Assembly: GCF_017377715.1 (NCBI RefSeq)
Contig: NZ_JAFVMF010000021.1
Location: 1-61,489, forward strand
Source of the DNA: Acetobacter sacchari
GTDB lineage: Bacteria > Pseudomonadota > Alphaproteobacteria > Acetobacterales > Acetobacteraceae
Length of the DNA: 61,489 nt
Reading direction: 5' to 3'
Position numbers and translations under genes: made by a program. The notes beneath the pieces are model-generated. The model ran no database searches, had not been told where the DNA came from, and saw only the letters and a program-made list of their open reading frames with translations. Positions 39,579 through 49,618 of the stretch are shown here, in pieces; the first letter of the stretch is position 1, and each line of letters starts with the position of its first letter.

Positions 39579-40305
39579 GACAAATCGTCACATCCATGCT
39601 ATAAGCACTGCGCAGTCCTCATCTTCGGGTGAGGGCGACGTAACGGATCAGGTCGTTGGCGCCGATAGTGGTGACGACGACGGCGATGACGAAAAAGGGC
39701 CGTTGCGTCGGTGCATCGTCACGCGCGAGCGTGGCGCGCCGGAAACGATGCTGCGTTTTGTCGTTGGGCCCGACCGGGTCGTGGTTCCCGATCTCAACGC
39801 GCGGCTGCCCGGACGGGGAATGTGGTTGAGCGCCCGGCGGGATGTGCTAGAAACCGCCCGGACTCGCGGAGCCTTCGCCAGAGCGGCGCGCGATCAGGTT
39901 GTCGTCCCTTCCGATCTGGCCGAAGTGATCGAAATCGGATTGCTGCGTCGGCTTACCGAGATTCTGGGGCTGGCCCGCAGGGCCGGACAGAGTGTATGCG
40001 GCTACGCAAAGGTCCGGGACTGGATCGAGGCGGGGCGCGCTGGAGTGATCGTGCAGGCGTCTGACGGCAGCGTCGACGAGCGCGTCAGGATTATGTCCGG
40101 CGCACGCGACCTGCCGGTGGTGGCGTTCCTTGCGGCTTCGGCTCTGGGACAGGTTTTTGGCCGCGAGCGTGTTGTGCACGCGGCGTTGCAGGCGGGGCCT
40201 CTGGCTTCGCGACTGCGACATGAGAGTGAGCGTTTCGCGGGGATGGCCAGCCGGTCCGCCCCGCTTGCGTCGGGCAAGTCCGGCGATGGGGTAACAGGCG
40301 GGTAA
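39514..40305 (+). CDS. YlxR (DUF448) and L7Ae-like nucleoid/RNA-binding fusion protein
   Basis: About 263 residues. A YlxR-type domain (PLRRCIVTRERGAPETMLRFVVGPDRVVVPD and LPGRGMWLSARRD) is joined to an L7Ae-like segment (LTEILGLARRAGQSVCGYAKV, then GVIVQASDGS). The two domains, separate in Firmicutes as YlxR and YlxQ between nusA and infB, are commonly fused in Alphaproteobacteria. The start is uncertain: GTG 39514 overlaps nusA by 65 bases, while CTG 39559 or TTG 39703 would be shorter; no ATG is available near. It ends directly against the infB start (TAA then ATG). Confidence 0.85.
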   Translation: MKTAPQLLASRGRLLLSTNPNETNRHIHAISTAQSSSSGEGDVTDQVVGADSGDDDGDDEKGPLRRCIVTRERGAPETMLRFVVGPDRVVVPDLNARLPGRGMWLSARRDVLETARTRGAFARAARDQVVVPSDLAEVIEIGLLRRLTEILGLARRAGQSVCGYAKVRDWIEAGRAGVIVQASDGSVDERVRIMSGARDLPVVAFLAASALGQVFGRERVVHAALQAGPLASRLRHESERFAGMASRSAPLASGKSGDGVTGG

Positions 40306-42975
40306 ATGAACGAAGGCAACGATCAGGATCAGGGTAAGGGACGTCTTTCCCTTCGGCCGGCGGGCAGTTCGACGGTAGGGCACACGGTCGACGCCGGTTC
40401 CGTGCGCCAGAGCTTCAGCCACGGTCGTTCGAAGGTAGTGCAGGTTGAAGTCCGCAAGACGCGGGCGCCGAAGCCTGGCGCGAGCAAGCCCGGATCGGGC
40501 GGCGGCGGACGTGGCGCAGGTGGCCGCGCGGGACTTAACCGCGCGTTGACGCCCGCCGAGATCGCCGTGCGTCAGCGCGTGCTCGAAGAGCAGGCGGAAC
40601 GCGAGGCTCAGCGCATCGAGCAGGAGAAAATCCAGATCCTCTCCGCCGCTGAGGAAGCGCGTCGCCGCGAAGAGGAAGAACGTCGCGCTGCCGAGGAACA
40701 GGCTGCGGAAAAGGCTCGCGAGGAAGCTGAAGCGAAAGCCGCAGCCACCGCAAAGCCTGCCGCCCCGGCTCCCGCCGCACCTGAAGAGCGCGGCCCGGTT
40801 GTTTCGGCAGTGCCGATTCCTGGCGAGGTCACACTCGCGCCGCCGACGGATCGCGTGATCCCGCTGGCGGAACGCGCGATCATGCCGACCAAGCCTCTGG
40901 TTCCGTCGCGGGCCCCGGCGTCTCAGCCGTCGACGCCTGCTGGCGAAACCTTGCGTCTGCGCACAGCTCGCGAAGGCGAAGACGACCGTCGCGGTCCTGC
41001 GCCTCGCAAGGGCGCCGGAGCGCCGCCGCCGCGCAAGAGCGTCGGCGCCGGTGCGAAGAAAGACGGTGGCATTGGTCGTCGTTCAGGCCGCATCGATGTC
41101 CAGGCGGCGATCGAAGGCGACGACGACAAGACCCGTTCGCTGGCGTCTGTCCGGCGTCAGCGTGAGCGTGAACGCCGGCAGGCGGAGCTGGAGCGTCTGC
41201 GCGCGGATCAGGTGCGCGTCGTTCGCGACGTCGTGCTGCCCGAGACGATCACGGTTCAGGAACTCGCCAACCGTATGGCGGCCCGTCAGGGCGAAGTCAT
41301 CAAGGCGCTGATGAAGATGGGCGTCATGGCAACCGTCACGCAGACGATCGACGCCGACACGGCCGAACTGGTCGTGCAGGAGTTCGGTCACCGCGTGCGC
41401 CGCGTTGCCGACAGCGATGTGGAAATCGGCATCGAAGGCGTCGAAGACACCGAGAGCGATCTGCAGCCGCGCGCGCCGGTCGTGACCGTCATGGGTCACG
41501 TTGACCACGGCAAGACGTCGCTGCTCGACGCGTTGCGCACCACCGACGTCGCCTCGGGCGAAGCCGGCGGCATCACGCAGCATATCGGCGCCTATCAGGT
41601 CACGCTTGCTTCCGGTGCGAAGATCACCTTCATCGATACGCCGGGCCACGAAGCGTTCACGGCCATGCGCGCCCGAGGCGCGTCGGTCACCGACGTAGTG
41701 GTGCTGGTTGTGGCAGCTGATGACGGCGTCATGCCGCAGACGGCTGAGGCGATCAAACACGCCAAGGCTGCGAACGCGCCGATCATCGTCGCGATCAACA
41801 AGGTCGACAAGCCGGGCGCCAACCCGGAGCGTGTCCGTCAGGAACTGCTCAGCCACGAGATCGTCGTGGAATCGATGGGCGGCGACGTGCAGGACATCGA
41901 GGTTTCAGCGCTCAAGCGCACCGGCCTCGACAAGCTGGAAGAGGCGATTCTGCTTCAGGCTGAAATTCTTGACCTGAAGGCTAATCCCGATCGCGCTGCC
42001 GAAGGCGTGGTGATCGAGGGCAGGCTGGATCGCGGACGCGGCCCTGTTGCGACTGTGCTGGTTCAGAAGGGCACGCTTCGCAAGGGCGAGATCGTGGTGG
42101 CCGGGGCCGAATGGGGTCGTGTCCGCGCGATGCTCGACGACCGTAACCGTCAGATCGATCTCGCTTCGCCATCGACGCCGGTGGAAATCCTCGGCATCGC
42201 GGGCGTCCCTGACGCAGGCTCTCCCTTCGTCGTGGTCGAGAATGAGAATCGGGCTCGCGAAATTTCCGAGTTCCGTCAGCGCAAAATCAAGGAACATGCG
42301 GCGGCCGGCCAGACGGCGGCGCGCGGCACCCTCGATCAGATGCTCGCCCGTATTCAGGCTGGCGCCCAGAAAGAGGTCGCTGTCCTGATCAAGGCGGACG
42401 TGCAGGGTTCGGCCGAGGCTCTCAAGGCCACGGTCGAGAAGCTGGCGCATGAGGAAGTCGCGGTTCGCGTGTTGAACGCCTCGGTTGGTCAGATCACCGA
42501 AAGCGACATTCAGCTCGCAAAGGCGTCCGACGGCGTGATCATCGCCTTCAACGTTCGTGCGACATCGCAGGCGCGTGAGATGGCGCAGCGCGACGGCGTC
42601 GATATCCGCTACTACTCGATCATCTATCAGGTGGCGGACGACATCGAGCAGCTGGTCAAGGGCAAGATCGCGCCCAAGCATCGTGAGAAGTTCATCGGTT
42701 ACGCGGAAATCCGCCAGGTGTTCAACATCACGAAGGTTGGCAAGGTCGCAGGTTGCTACGTCACGGAAGGCGTCGTTCGTCGCGGTTGCGGCGTGCGTCT
42801 GCTGCGCGACGGCGTGGTCATCCACGAAGGCGAACTCAGCCAGCTCAAGCGCTTCAAGGACGACGTCAAGGAAGTGGCCCGCAATTACGAGTGCGGTCTC
42901 TCCTTCGCCGGTTACAACGACCTGCGTGAAGGCGACGTCGTTGAGTGCTTTGAGATGGAGCTGGTGCCCGCGTGA
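40306..42975 (+). CDS. infB: Translation initiation factor IF-2
   Basis: A GTPase that places initiator tRNA on the 30S subunit and promotes subunit joining. It has 889 residues. A long Ala/Glu/Arg-rich helical N-terminal region (about 90-330) is followed by the IF2_N domain ([18 protein letters not shown]). The G domain has G1 GHVDHGKT (from about residue 397), DTPGHEAF and NKVDKP, and domains II to IV run to the C-terminus. The ATG immediately follows the preceding stop codon, and the end overlaps rbfA by four bases. Confidence 0.97.
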   Translation: MNEGNDQDQGKGRLSLRPAGSSTVGHTVDAGSVRQSFSHGRSKVVQVEVRKTRAPKPGASKPGSGGGGRGAGGRAGLNRALTPAEIAVRQRVLEEQAEREAQRIEQEKIQILSAAEEARRREEEERRAAEEQAAEKAREEAEAKAAATAKPAAPAPAAPEERGPVVSAVPIPGEVTLAPPTDRVIPLAERAIMPTKPLVPSRAPASQPSTPAGETLRLRTAREGEDDRRGPAPRKGAGAPPPRKSVGAGAKKDGGIGRRSGRIDVQAAIEGDDDKTRSLASVRRQRERERRQAELERLRADQVRVVRDVVLPETITVQELANRMAARQGEVIKALMKMGVMATVTQTIDADTAELVVQEFGHRVRRVADSDVEIGIEGVEDTESDLQPRAPVVTVMGHVDHGKTSLLDALRTTDVASGEAGGITQHIGAYQVTLASGAKITFIDTPGHEAFTAMRARGASVTDVVVLVVAADDGVMPQTAEAIKHAKAANAPIIVAINKVDKPGANPERVRQELLSHEIVVESMGGDVQDIEVSALKRTGLDKLEEAILLQAEILDLKANPDRAAEGVVIEGRLDRGRGPVATVLVQKGTLRKGEIVVAGAEWGRVRAMLDDRNRQIDLASPSTPVEILGIAGVPDAGSPFVVVENENRAREISEFRQRKIKEHAAAGQTAARGTLDQMLARIQAGAQKEVAVLIKADVQGSAEALKATVEKLAHEEVAVRVLNASVGQITESDIQLAKASDGVIIAFNVRATSQAREMAQRDGVDIRYYSIIYQVADDIEQLVKGKIAPKHREKFIGYAEIRQVFNITKVGKVAGCYVTEGVVRRGCGVRLLRDGVVIHEGELSQLKRFKDDVKEVARNYECGLSFAGYNDLREGDVVECFEMELVPA

Positions 42976-43409
42976 GCCGGTCTTCTCCGAAACGTCCAGA
43001 CGGAAAGGGGCCGGCGGGGCGACTCGTCGGCCTTTCCTCTTCGGGGCCCTCTCAGCGACAGTTGAGGGTTTCCGAAGAAGTGCGCCGCGTTCTGGCCGAA
43101 CTTTTTGCGCGTACGACCTTCCGTGATCCGGAGCTGGAAGGGGTCATGATCACCGTGACCGAAGTTCGTATTTCTCCGGATCTGAAGCATGCGACCGCCT
43201 TCGTCGCACGGCTTGGCCGTACGGACGTGGAGGCGGTGTTGCCCGCGCTTAAGCGGGTCGCGCCCTATCTTCGCACGCAGCTTTCGCACACGCTTCGTTT
43301 GCGGATGGCGCCGGAGATTCACTTCCAGCCGGACACGGCGCTGGATTACGCGATGGAAGTTGATGCGCTGCTACGTCGCCCAGAGGTCAAGCGCGATCTG
43401 GATGAGTGA
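42972..43409 (+). CDS. rbfA: Ribosome-binding factor A
   Basis: A late 30S maturation factor important for cold adaptation and 16S 5' end processing. It has 145 residues with a KH-like fold: [39 protein letters not shown] and [18 protein letters not shown] are standard blocks. GTG 42972 overlaps the infB stop (GTGA). The first ~25 residues (Ser/Pro/Lys/Gly-rich) are an extension common in Alphaproteobacteria. It is the last gene of the operon. Confidence 0.94.
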   Translation: MSRSSPKRPDGKGPAGRLVGLSSSGPSQRQLRVSEEVRRVLAELFARTTFRDPELEGVMITVTEVRISPDLKHATAFVARLGRTDVEAVLPALKRVAPYLRTQLSHTLRLRMAPEIHFQPDTALDYAMEVDALLRRPEVKRDLDE

Positions 43410-43652
43410 CCTTGCGGTCTGCGTCCGAGGATCTCATTTCAAGATAAGATGTATTCTGACGCGCTCTAAGCGTGAACAGATTGCCTTGCCGACGCGCTGA
43501 TTGCGCGCCTCCCGCGCAGGCGCTGTTGTCATCTCTGGCACGCAGTGACATTTTGCTTCTCCCAATGATCTGGGGCTTTGGTCGCCGCGCGACCTCGCAA
43601 TGCTGCGGGCCCTATTTCGAGTTTTCATGCACTATAAAAGGGGACATCGGCT

Positions 43653-45044
43653 ATGGCCTACGCGACGGTCAATCCGTTCACGGGTGAGGAAATCAAGGTT
43701 TTTCCGAACGCGACGGACGAGGAAGTGAAGATCGCGCTGGATGAGGCGCATGAGACCTTCCTGTCCTGGCGCAAAACGTCTTTCAAGGAGCGCGCCCGTG
43801 TGATGCACGCGGCCGCTGGCATTCTGCGCCGTGACATCGAGGAATACTCTCGGATTCTGACCCTTGAAATGGGCAAGCTGATCTCGGAGGCTCGCGCGGA
43901 GACAGAACTCACTGCCGCGATCTTCGAATACTATGCGATCAACGCCGAGCGACTGCTAGAATCCGAAGGGCTTCCTGTGCAGAGCAAGGAAGAAGGCCGC
44001 GCGAAGATCATCCATCAGCCGCTGGGCATTATTCTGGCGATCGAGCCGTGGAATTTCCCCTTCTATCAGGTAGCCCGCATCATCGCGCCGCAGCTTTCGG
44101 CCGGTAATACAGCCCTGCTCAAGCATGCGTCGAACGTGCCGCAGTCGGCGGCGGCGATGGAACGCCTGATGATTGAAGCGGGTCTGCCGAAGGGCGGCTT
44201 CCGCAATCTGTTCCCGACCCGCGATCAGTTGGCGACCATCATCGCCGATCATCGTGTCCGCGGCGTCGCGTTGACGGGTTCGGAAGGCGCGGGCGGCAAG
44301 GTGGCCGCGCAGGCGGGTGCCGCACTGAAAAAGACGACGATGGAACTGGGTGGTTCCGACGCGTTTATCGTGCTTGAGGACGCCGACCTCGAAAAGACCG
44401 TGAAATGGGCCGTGTTCGGTCGTCACTGGAACGCCGGACAGGTCTGCGTCTCCGCGAAGCGGATGATCGTGGTCGACAAGGTGTATGATGAGTTCGTCAA
44501 GCGTTATCGCGAAGGCGTCGCGTCGCTGAAGATGGGCGATCCGATGGATCCCGCGACCACGCTGGCGCCGCTCTCGTCTCAGGGCGCCGTCGAGGACCTG
44601 AAGCGGCAGCTGGCCGAGGCGATAGAGCACGGCGCGAAGGCTGAGGAGATTCCTCTTGCCGTGCCGAACACGGGCGCGTTCTTCCGTCCGGTCATTCTGA
44701 CCGGCCTTGAGGGCGACAACCCGGCCCGCCTGTGGGAGTTCTTTGGCCCTGTGTCCATGCTGTTCCGCGCCAAGGACGAGGCTGACGCGATCCGTATCGC
44801 CAACGATTCTCCGTATGGTCTCGGCGGATCTGTGTTCACGCAGGACGAGGAGCGCGGCGAAGAAGTCGCGAAACAGATCGAGACCGGCATGGTGTTTATC
44901 AATCACCCGACCATGGTGAAGGCTGACCTGCCATTCGGCGGCGTTTTGCGTTCCGGCTATGGTCGCGAACTGATTGGGCTTGGCATCAAGGAGTTCGTCA
45001 ACGCGAAGCTGATTGACGTGGTCGACATCGACGCGCCGTTCTGA
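43653..45044 (+). CDS. NAD(P)-dependent aldehyde dehydrogenase (succinate-semialdehyde type)
   Basis: A 463-residue ALDH-superfamily enzyme. EPWNFPFYQVARIIAPQLSAGNTALLKHAS is the cofactor and substrate core, Glu in MELGGSDAF the general base and Cys in GQVCVSAKR the nucleophile. The sequence resembles the short succinate-semialdehyde dehydrogenase branch (GabD2/YneI-like), which oxidises succinate semialdehyde or related aldehydes. The ATG is preceded by AAAAGGGGA. It stands alone: about 240 bases separate it from rbfA. Substrate uncertain. Confidence 0.88.
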   Translation: MAYATVNPFTGEEIKVFPNATDEEVKIALDEAHETFLSWRKTSFKERARVMHAAAGILRRDIEEYSRILTLEMGKLISEARAETELTAAIFEYYAINAERLLESEGLPVQSKEEGRAKIIHQPLGIILAIEPWNFPFYQVARIIAPQLSAGNTALLKHASNVPQSAAAMERLMIEAGLPKGGFRNLFPTRDQLATIIADHRVRGVALTGSEGAGGKVAAQAGAALKKTTMELGGSDAFIVLEDADLEKTVKWAVFGRHWNAGQVCVSAKRMIVVDKVYDEFVKRYREGVASLKMGDPMDPATTLAPLSSQGAVEDLKRQLAEAIEHGAKAEEIPLAVPNTGAFFRPVILTGLEGDNPARLWEFFGPVSMLFRAKDEADAIRIANDSPYGLGGSVFTQDEERGEEVAKQIETGMVFINHPTMVKADLPFGGVLRSGYGRELIGLGIKEFVNAKLIDVVDIDAPF

Positions 45045-45052
45045 TTGCTCCG

Positions 45053-45084
45053 TGCGTGGCGGCGGGTAATGACGGCGCCACGCA
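45053..45084. terminator. Stem-loop after the aldehyde dehydrogenase gene
   Basis: A perfect TGCGTGGC (45053-45060) and GCCACGCA (45077-45084) stem starts nine bases after the stop codon. There is no T-tract, so its activity as a terminator is uncertain. Confidence 0.4.
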
Positions 45085-45193
45085 TATGATGCTTTGTGAA
45101 CTGCGTCGGGCATGTTAACGCCCATTCATGTTTTATGGATTTACTGACAGCGCTCCAATTTCGGCAGGTCGTGGATGATGGCGCAGCACGGTC

Positions 45194-47362
45194 GTGACGA
45201 CTGTGCCTGAGCCCTTCCCGCGCGACGTCGGTTCGGAATTGTTACACAGGATCGTACAGGCCTGCGTGCGCCGTGGTCTGGCGTTGGCGCTGACGACGAC
45301 GCGCTGGAAAGTCGAGATGGACGCGACTTCGCGTTCTCTTCTGCTCGATCCGGCAGGCCCCGGCGTTCTTGTGGCGTTCTGGCATGAGGCGCTGATGCTG
45401 GCGCCGACGCTCTGGTGGTGGACCGAGCCCCGCAATCCCTTGTTAAGACTGCGAGTATTGATCAGCCGTAATCGTGACGGTCGGATGATCGCAGGCGTGG
45501 TCGCTCCGTGGCGAATTCCGGCATTACACGGATCGTCTGATCGTAAAGGCAAGAACAAAGGCGGTGCGTCTGCGTTAAGGCGTCTGCGCGCGTCGCTCGA
45601 GCAGGGCGACGTCGTCGCCATCATGCCGGATGGTCCGAAGGGCCCAAGACGAGAGGTGCAGACGGGCGCGCTCGCGTTGGCGGAGCTGACGGGCGCTCCG
45701 ATCATTCCCGTTGGGGTTGCCTGTTCGGGTGTTCGGGCCGGGTCGTGGGACAGGATGATCGTTCCTCGGCCATTCGGGCGAGGCAGGCTGATATGTGCTC
45801 CGCCGCTGGTGGTGGCGCGAGGGCGGCGCGACGAGATGCGCGCGCAACTGGCGGACGGATTGAATGAGGCGATGGCGAAAGCCGGACGCCGTCTTGCTGA
45901 CGCGGATTACGATGAACGCCTTGCGCCTATGCGCCCGCCCGGGATTTCCGGTCAGCAGGATGCGCGGACGGCCACCGTCGGGCGGGCGTTAGGCTGTGCG
46001 TGGGCGGCGATCGCCTCCCTGCTTGCGCCGGGATTGATCATTATGCTGCGGCGTCGCGTCGCGCGTGGCAAGGAATTGCCTGCCCGATTGCGGGAACGAA
46101 TCGGATTGGGTGGTGGCGTGGCTAGGCCTCCGGGTTCGCTGGTCTGGATTCACGCGGCCAGCGTCGGGGAAACCGTCTCCGTACTGCCTGTGATTCGTGC
46201 GTTGCTCGCCTGCGCCTGGGGCGAGGCGAGCGACGCGCCGAATGTTCTGATCACTACCGGGACCGTCACAGGGTTCAAGACGCTTGCGGCGGCGTTGCCG
46301 GATGAAATCGCGACAGGTCGGGTGGTTCATCAGTTTGTTCCGCTGGACGTGCCGCGCTGGGTGAACCGCTTCCTTAAACGCTGGCGGCCGCAGGCCCTCG
46401 TGCTGACCGAAAGCGAGCTTTGGCCCAATATGATCGAATGCTGCCGCCGACTTGCGGTGCCGGTCATGGTGGTGAACGGGCGCATGTCCGCACGCGCGCT
46501 GGCTGGATGGCGCCGCGCACCCGATCTGGCGGCGTGGGCGCTCTCGCCCATACGGTGGATCGCAGCGCGTGCTGAGGAGGACGCGGCGCGGTTCCGCGTG
46601 CTTGGCGCGCCGGGCGTCGTCACGGCCGGAGATTTGAAGTTCGCGGCCGAGCCTTTGGGGTTCGACGCAGCGTTGCTGGAGCGGCTGCGGCTGATCGTCG
46701 GAGAGCGCCCGGTATGGCTCGCGGCGTCGACGCACGAAGGCGAAGAAGCGGCCATTTTTGCCGCCGCCGCCGCGCTGCGCGACAGATACCCGGATCTTTT
46801 GACCATTATCGCGCCGCGTCATCCGGAGAGAGGCGCGACTGTGGCGGCGCTCGCCGCCCGCGTGCTGCCGCCGCCGATCAGGCATGACCTCGGGTTGGCC
46901 CCGAGGCGGTCGCAGGGACAGTGGCCAGACGCGTCGGATCCGGTCTGGGTCGCGGACACACTCGGCGAACTTGGCGTATTGTTTCGTCTTTCCCGCGTCG
47001 TTTTCATGGGCAACAGTCTGTTCGAGACGCCGGAAGGGCGAGGGCGGCGTGGTCCCGCGCGCAAGGGCGGAGGTCATAATCCGTTGGAGCCTGCCCGGCT
47101 GGGTTGCGCCATTGCCACAGGGCCCGCCATCGAGAATTTCGCCGCGACTTACGGCCGGTTGGGGGACGCGATCACCGTGGTCGATTCCGTCGAAGCGCTT
47201 TCGCTCTGGTTGGGGCCTCTGCTGGCCGACGCCGGACACGCCTGGACAGCCGGAGACGCTGCGCGACAGGCGGCGGATTTCGACAAGGAGCTCCCCGAGC
47301 GACTCGCACGCCGTATTTACGAGACGATGGCGGGAGAAACACCCGCGCAGGTGGGTGCGTGA
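45194..47362 (+). CDS. waaA: DUF374 acyltransferase-like domain fused to Kdo transferase WaaA
   Basis: A 722-residue fusion. Residues ~1-240 are a DUF374 / lysophospholipid acyltransferase-like domain (LVAFWHEALMLAP, LISRNRDG and IMPDGPKGPRREVQ). From ~275 it is 3-deoxy-D-manno-octulosonic acid transferase: LVWIHAASVGET carries the catalytic Glu, followed by LVLTESELWPNMI, GDLKFA and ASTHEGEE. WaaA adds Kdo to lipid IVA in the inner membrane. A short insertion (about TPEGRGRRGPAR) lies before the conserved GGHNPLEPA block. It overlaps lpxK by four bases, giving a lipid A operon. In many Alphaproteobacteria DUF374 and waaA are separate neighbours. Confidence 0.88.
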   Translation: MTTVPEPFPRDVGSELLHRIVQACVRRGLALALTTTRWKVEMDATSRSLLLDPAGPGVLVAFWHEALMLAPTLWWWTEPRNPLLRLRVLISRNRDGRMIAGVVAPWRIPALHGSSDRKGKNKGGASALRRLRASLEQGDVVAIMPDGPKGPRREVQTGALALAELTGAPIIPVGVACSGVRAGSWDRMIVPRPFGRGRLICAPPLVVARGRRDEMRAQLADGLNEAMAKAGRRLADADYDERLAPMRPPGISGQQDARTATVGRALGCAWAAIASLLAPGLIIMLRRRVARGKELPARLRERIGLGGGVARPPGSLVWIHAASVGETVSVLPVIRALLACAWGEASDAPNVLITTGTVTGFKTLAAALPDEIATGRVVHQFVPLDVPRWVNRFLKRWRPQALVLTESELWPNMIECCRRLAVPVMVVNGRMSARALAGWRRAPDLAAWALSPIRWIAARAEEDAARFRVLGAPGVVTAGDLKFAAEPLGFDAALLERLRLIVGERPVWLAASTHEGEEAAIFAAAAALRDRYPDLLTIIAPRHPERGATVAALAARVLPPPIRHDLGLAPRRSQGQWPDASDPVWVADTLGELGVLFRLSRVVFMGNSLFETPEGRGRRGPARKGGGHNPLEPARLGCAIATGPAIENFAATYGRLGDAITVVDSVEALSLWLGPLLADAGHAWTAGDAARQAADFDKELPERLARRIYETMAGETPAQVGA

Positions 47363-48423
47363 TCCGGTGGTCGCCACGGTTGCGCGCGCCCGCTTTCTGG
47401 AGTGCGGCGCCGGGTGTGGGGGCGCGGTTGTTGAAACCAGCGTCGGTGCTGGTGGAGGCGGTTGCGGCCAGACGGCGCGCTCGGATCGGTGAGCGCGTGT
47501 CTGTGCCAGTGTTGTGCTGTGGCAACCTGACTGCTGGTGGCGCGGGTAAGACCACGCTCGCGCTCGACCTCGGCGCGCGGCTGAGAGAGCGGGGCGTAGC
47601 CGTGCATTTTCTGACGCGCGGATACGGGCGTAAGCCGAGAGCACGCGATACGGGAGCGAATATTTTCGGTCGTGGCGTTGCAGGGGAGTCTTTGCTGGTC
47701 GATCCCGATATCCATAACGCTACGGATGTTGGGGACGAGGCGCTGTTGTTGGCCCGGATCGCGCCGTGCTGGGTCGGCGCTGACAGGGTTCGTTCAGCGC
47801 GGGCGGCGATCGCGGCCGGGGCGACGTGTCTTGTGATGGACGACGGATTTCAGAATCCGGGGCTGCACAAGGATTTGGCGCTTCTGGTGATCGATGGAGC
47901 GAGTGGTCTTGGCAATGGCCGCGTCATTCCGGCTGGGCCGTTACGGGAGAATCCGGAAGCTGGGCTGGCTGCGGCCGACGTTGTGGTCGTAACGGGCGAA
48001 GACCGGGTGGGCGTAAAGGTCTGGGTCGAAAAAAGGGCGTCATGGGGAATGCCTGTGCTGCGTGCCTGGCCGGTCATGGAACCATCCGTCGATCTGTTGC
48101 GGGGGCGTCCGGTTGTCGCGTTCGCTGGACTGGCGCGTCCGTCCAAATTTTTTCGGGCGTTGCGGGAGCGTGGCGTGGCCCCGCTTCGCGTCGTGTCGTT
48201 TCCTGACCATTACGCGTATCGGCGCCAGGACCTCGCTCGATTAGCCCGGATTGCTCTGAAGCTGGAGGCGACGCTGGTGACGACCCCCAAAGACGCGGTG
48301 CGATTGCCGGCTTATTTCCGAAGGCATGTGACGGTGGTGGGCGTGGAACTGGCGTGGGCGGAACCTGATGCGCCTGAGTTGCTGCTCGACCGTTGGCTTG
48401 AGCGTGAGGTTGCGGCTCGGTGA
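47359..48423 (+). CDS. lpxK: Tetraacyldisaccharide 4'-kinase
   Basis: Phosphorylates the 4' position of the lipid A disaccharide at the inner membrane. It has about 354 residues from GTG 47359, which overlaps the waaA stop (GTGA). CCGNLTAGGAGKTTLAL is the Walker A motif, FLTRGYGRK is typical of the family, and MDDGFQNP carries the conserved Asp-Asp pair. AFAGLARPSKFFRAL and VTTPKDAVRLP form the C-terminal signature. The sixth step of lipid A synthesis thus sits in one unit with Kdo transfer and late acylation. Confidence 0.94.
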   Translation: MIRWSPRLRAPAFWSAAPGVGARLLKPASVLVEAVAARRRARIGERVSVPVLCCGNLTAGGAGKTTLALDLGARLRERGVAVHFLTRGYGRKPRARDTGANIFGRGVAGESLLVDPDIHNATDVGDEALLLARIAPCWVGADRVRSARAAIAAGATCLVMDDGFQNPGLHKDLALLVIDGASGLGNGRVIPAGPLRENPEAGLAAADVVVVTGEDRVGVKVWVEKRASWGMPVLRAWPVMEPSVDLLRGRPVVAFAGLARPSKFFRALRERGVAPLRVVSFPDHYAYRRQDLARLARIALKLEATLVTTPKDAVRLPAYFRRHVTVVGVELAWAEPDAPELLLDRWLEREVAAR

Positions 48424-49352
48424 AGGCGGATCGAGAAAAGAGCGACCTGGTGCGCGTCGGCGTGGGGATGCGGGCGGAGGCGGCGCTCGCGCGGATCGCT
48501 CTGGTGTTGTTGCGGCGTCTCGGTCCGGTGCGCGCGTCGAATTTCGCCGGACGCCTGTGCCGTTTCGTGGGACCGTTTTTGCCGGTTTCGCGTGTGGCGT
48601 ACGCCAATCTCCGGCTAGCGATGCCGGAACTGGACGAAGCGGCGCGAAGACGCATCGTGCTGGGCGTGTGGGAAAATCTTGGCAGGACAGCGGGAGAATT
48701 CCCGCACATCGCCAGCCTGCGCGAAAACACCGCCTCGGGACCTGGTTTCGAGGTCGAGGGCGCCGAGCATCTGATCGAGCAGGCGCAGCGGGACGGTTCG
48801 GTGCTGTTCGTGTCAGGACATATCGGCAATTGGGAGATGCTGCCTCCGGGTGTTTCGGCGTACGGCCTCGGCTTCGCCTCGTTCTACCGAGCGGCGGCAA
48901 ATCCCTTGGTCGACAGGATGATTCGGGATTTGCGCAACGAGGCGATGGGAGAGCCCAAGCCGCTATTCGCAAAGGGCGCACGGGGCGCCCGGGAGGCGCT
49001 TGCCTACGTGGCGCGCGGCGGGCGTCTAGGGATGCTGGTCGACCAGAAGATGAATGATGGCGTGGAGGCGCGGTTCTTCGATCGCCCGGCGATGACGGCG
49101 CCAGCTTTGGCGGCGATGGCGTTGCGGTACCGCAGCCCAGTTATTCCCGGTTATGTTCGCCGACTCGGCCCGGCCCGCCTGCGCATCGTGGTCGAACCAC
49201 CGTTGCCTCTGCCAGATAGCGGCGACAGGCAAGCGGATATCCTGTCCTTGACGCAGGCGGTCAATGACAGGCTGGAGGCCTGGATCAGAGCCTGCCCGGA
49301 AAGCTGGTTATGGCTGCATCGCCGGTGGCCTGCGGAATCGAGCAAACCCTAA
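48420..49352 (+). CDS. Lipid A late acyltransferase (LpxL/HtrB-like)
   Basis: A 310-residue LPLAT-family protein. The catalytic HxxxxE motif is HIGNWE, followed by FYRAAANPLVDRMI, LVDQKMNDG and ALRYRSPVIPGYVRR, all typical of LpxL/LpxM enzymes that add secondary acyl chains to Kdo2-lipid IVA. GTG 48420 overlaps the lpxK stop by four bases. Which position and chain length it uses cannot be told from sequence. It is the last gene of the waaA-lpxK operon. Confidence 0.88.
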   Translation: MKADREKSDLVRVGVGMRAEAALARIALVLLRRLGPVRASNFAGRLCRFVGPFLPVSRVAYANLRLAMPELDEAARRRIVLGVWENLGRTAGEFPHIASLRENTASGPGFEVEGAEHLIEQAQRDGSVLFVSGHIGNWEMLPPGVSAYGLGFASFYRAAANPLVDRMIRDLRNEAMGEPKPLFAKGARGAREALAYVARGGRLGMLVDQKMNDGVEARFFDRPAMTAPALAAMALRYRSPVIPGYVRRLGPARLRIVVEPPLPLPDSGDRQADILSLTQAVNDRLEAWIRACPESWLWLHRRWPAESSKP

Positions 49353-49618
49353 CTGAGGGCGATATTTTGGTCCTCCCTTGAGTGTGTGCCCGGAAAATAT
49401 TCACAACACCGAAGTGTCTGCATAAAAAAACATCATATTTGATGTGCATAAGATCGTTTCGTGAGCAAAATTAGAGATAAACCGGAATAGATAGTTGCTT
49501 TTTTGTCACATTCACTCCGTCCTGCCTCTTTCTAGGGCGAAATTGTGAAGATTCAGTTTGGCGTGAGCGCGTCTCCGCCATAACGTTCCCTCCAGTTCGC
49601 CGCCACAGGACAACGGGG
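49353..49618. other. AT-rich intergenic region
   Basis: About 266 bases, markedly more AT-rich than the flanking genes, between the acyltransferase and a small unknown gene. It contains a short ACATCA/TGATGT palindrome (49430-49445). It probably holds the promoter of the following gene, but no clear -35/-10 pair stands out. Confidence 0.5.
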
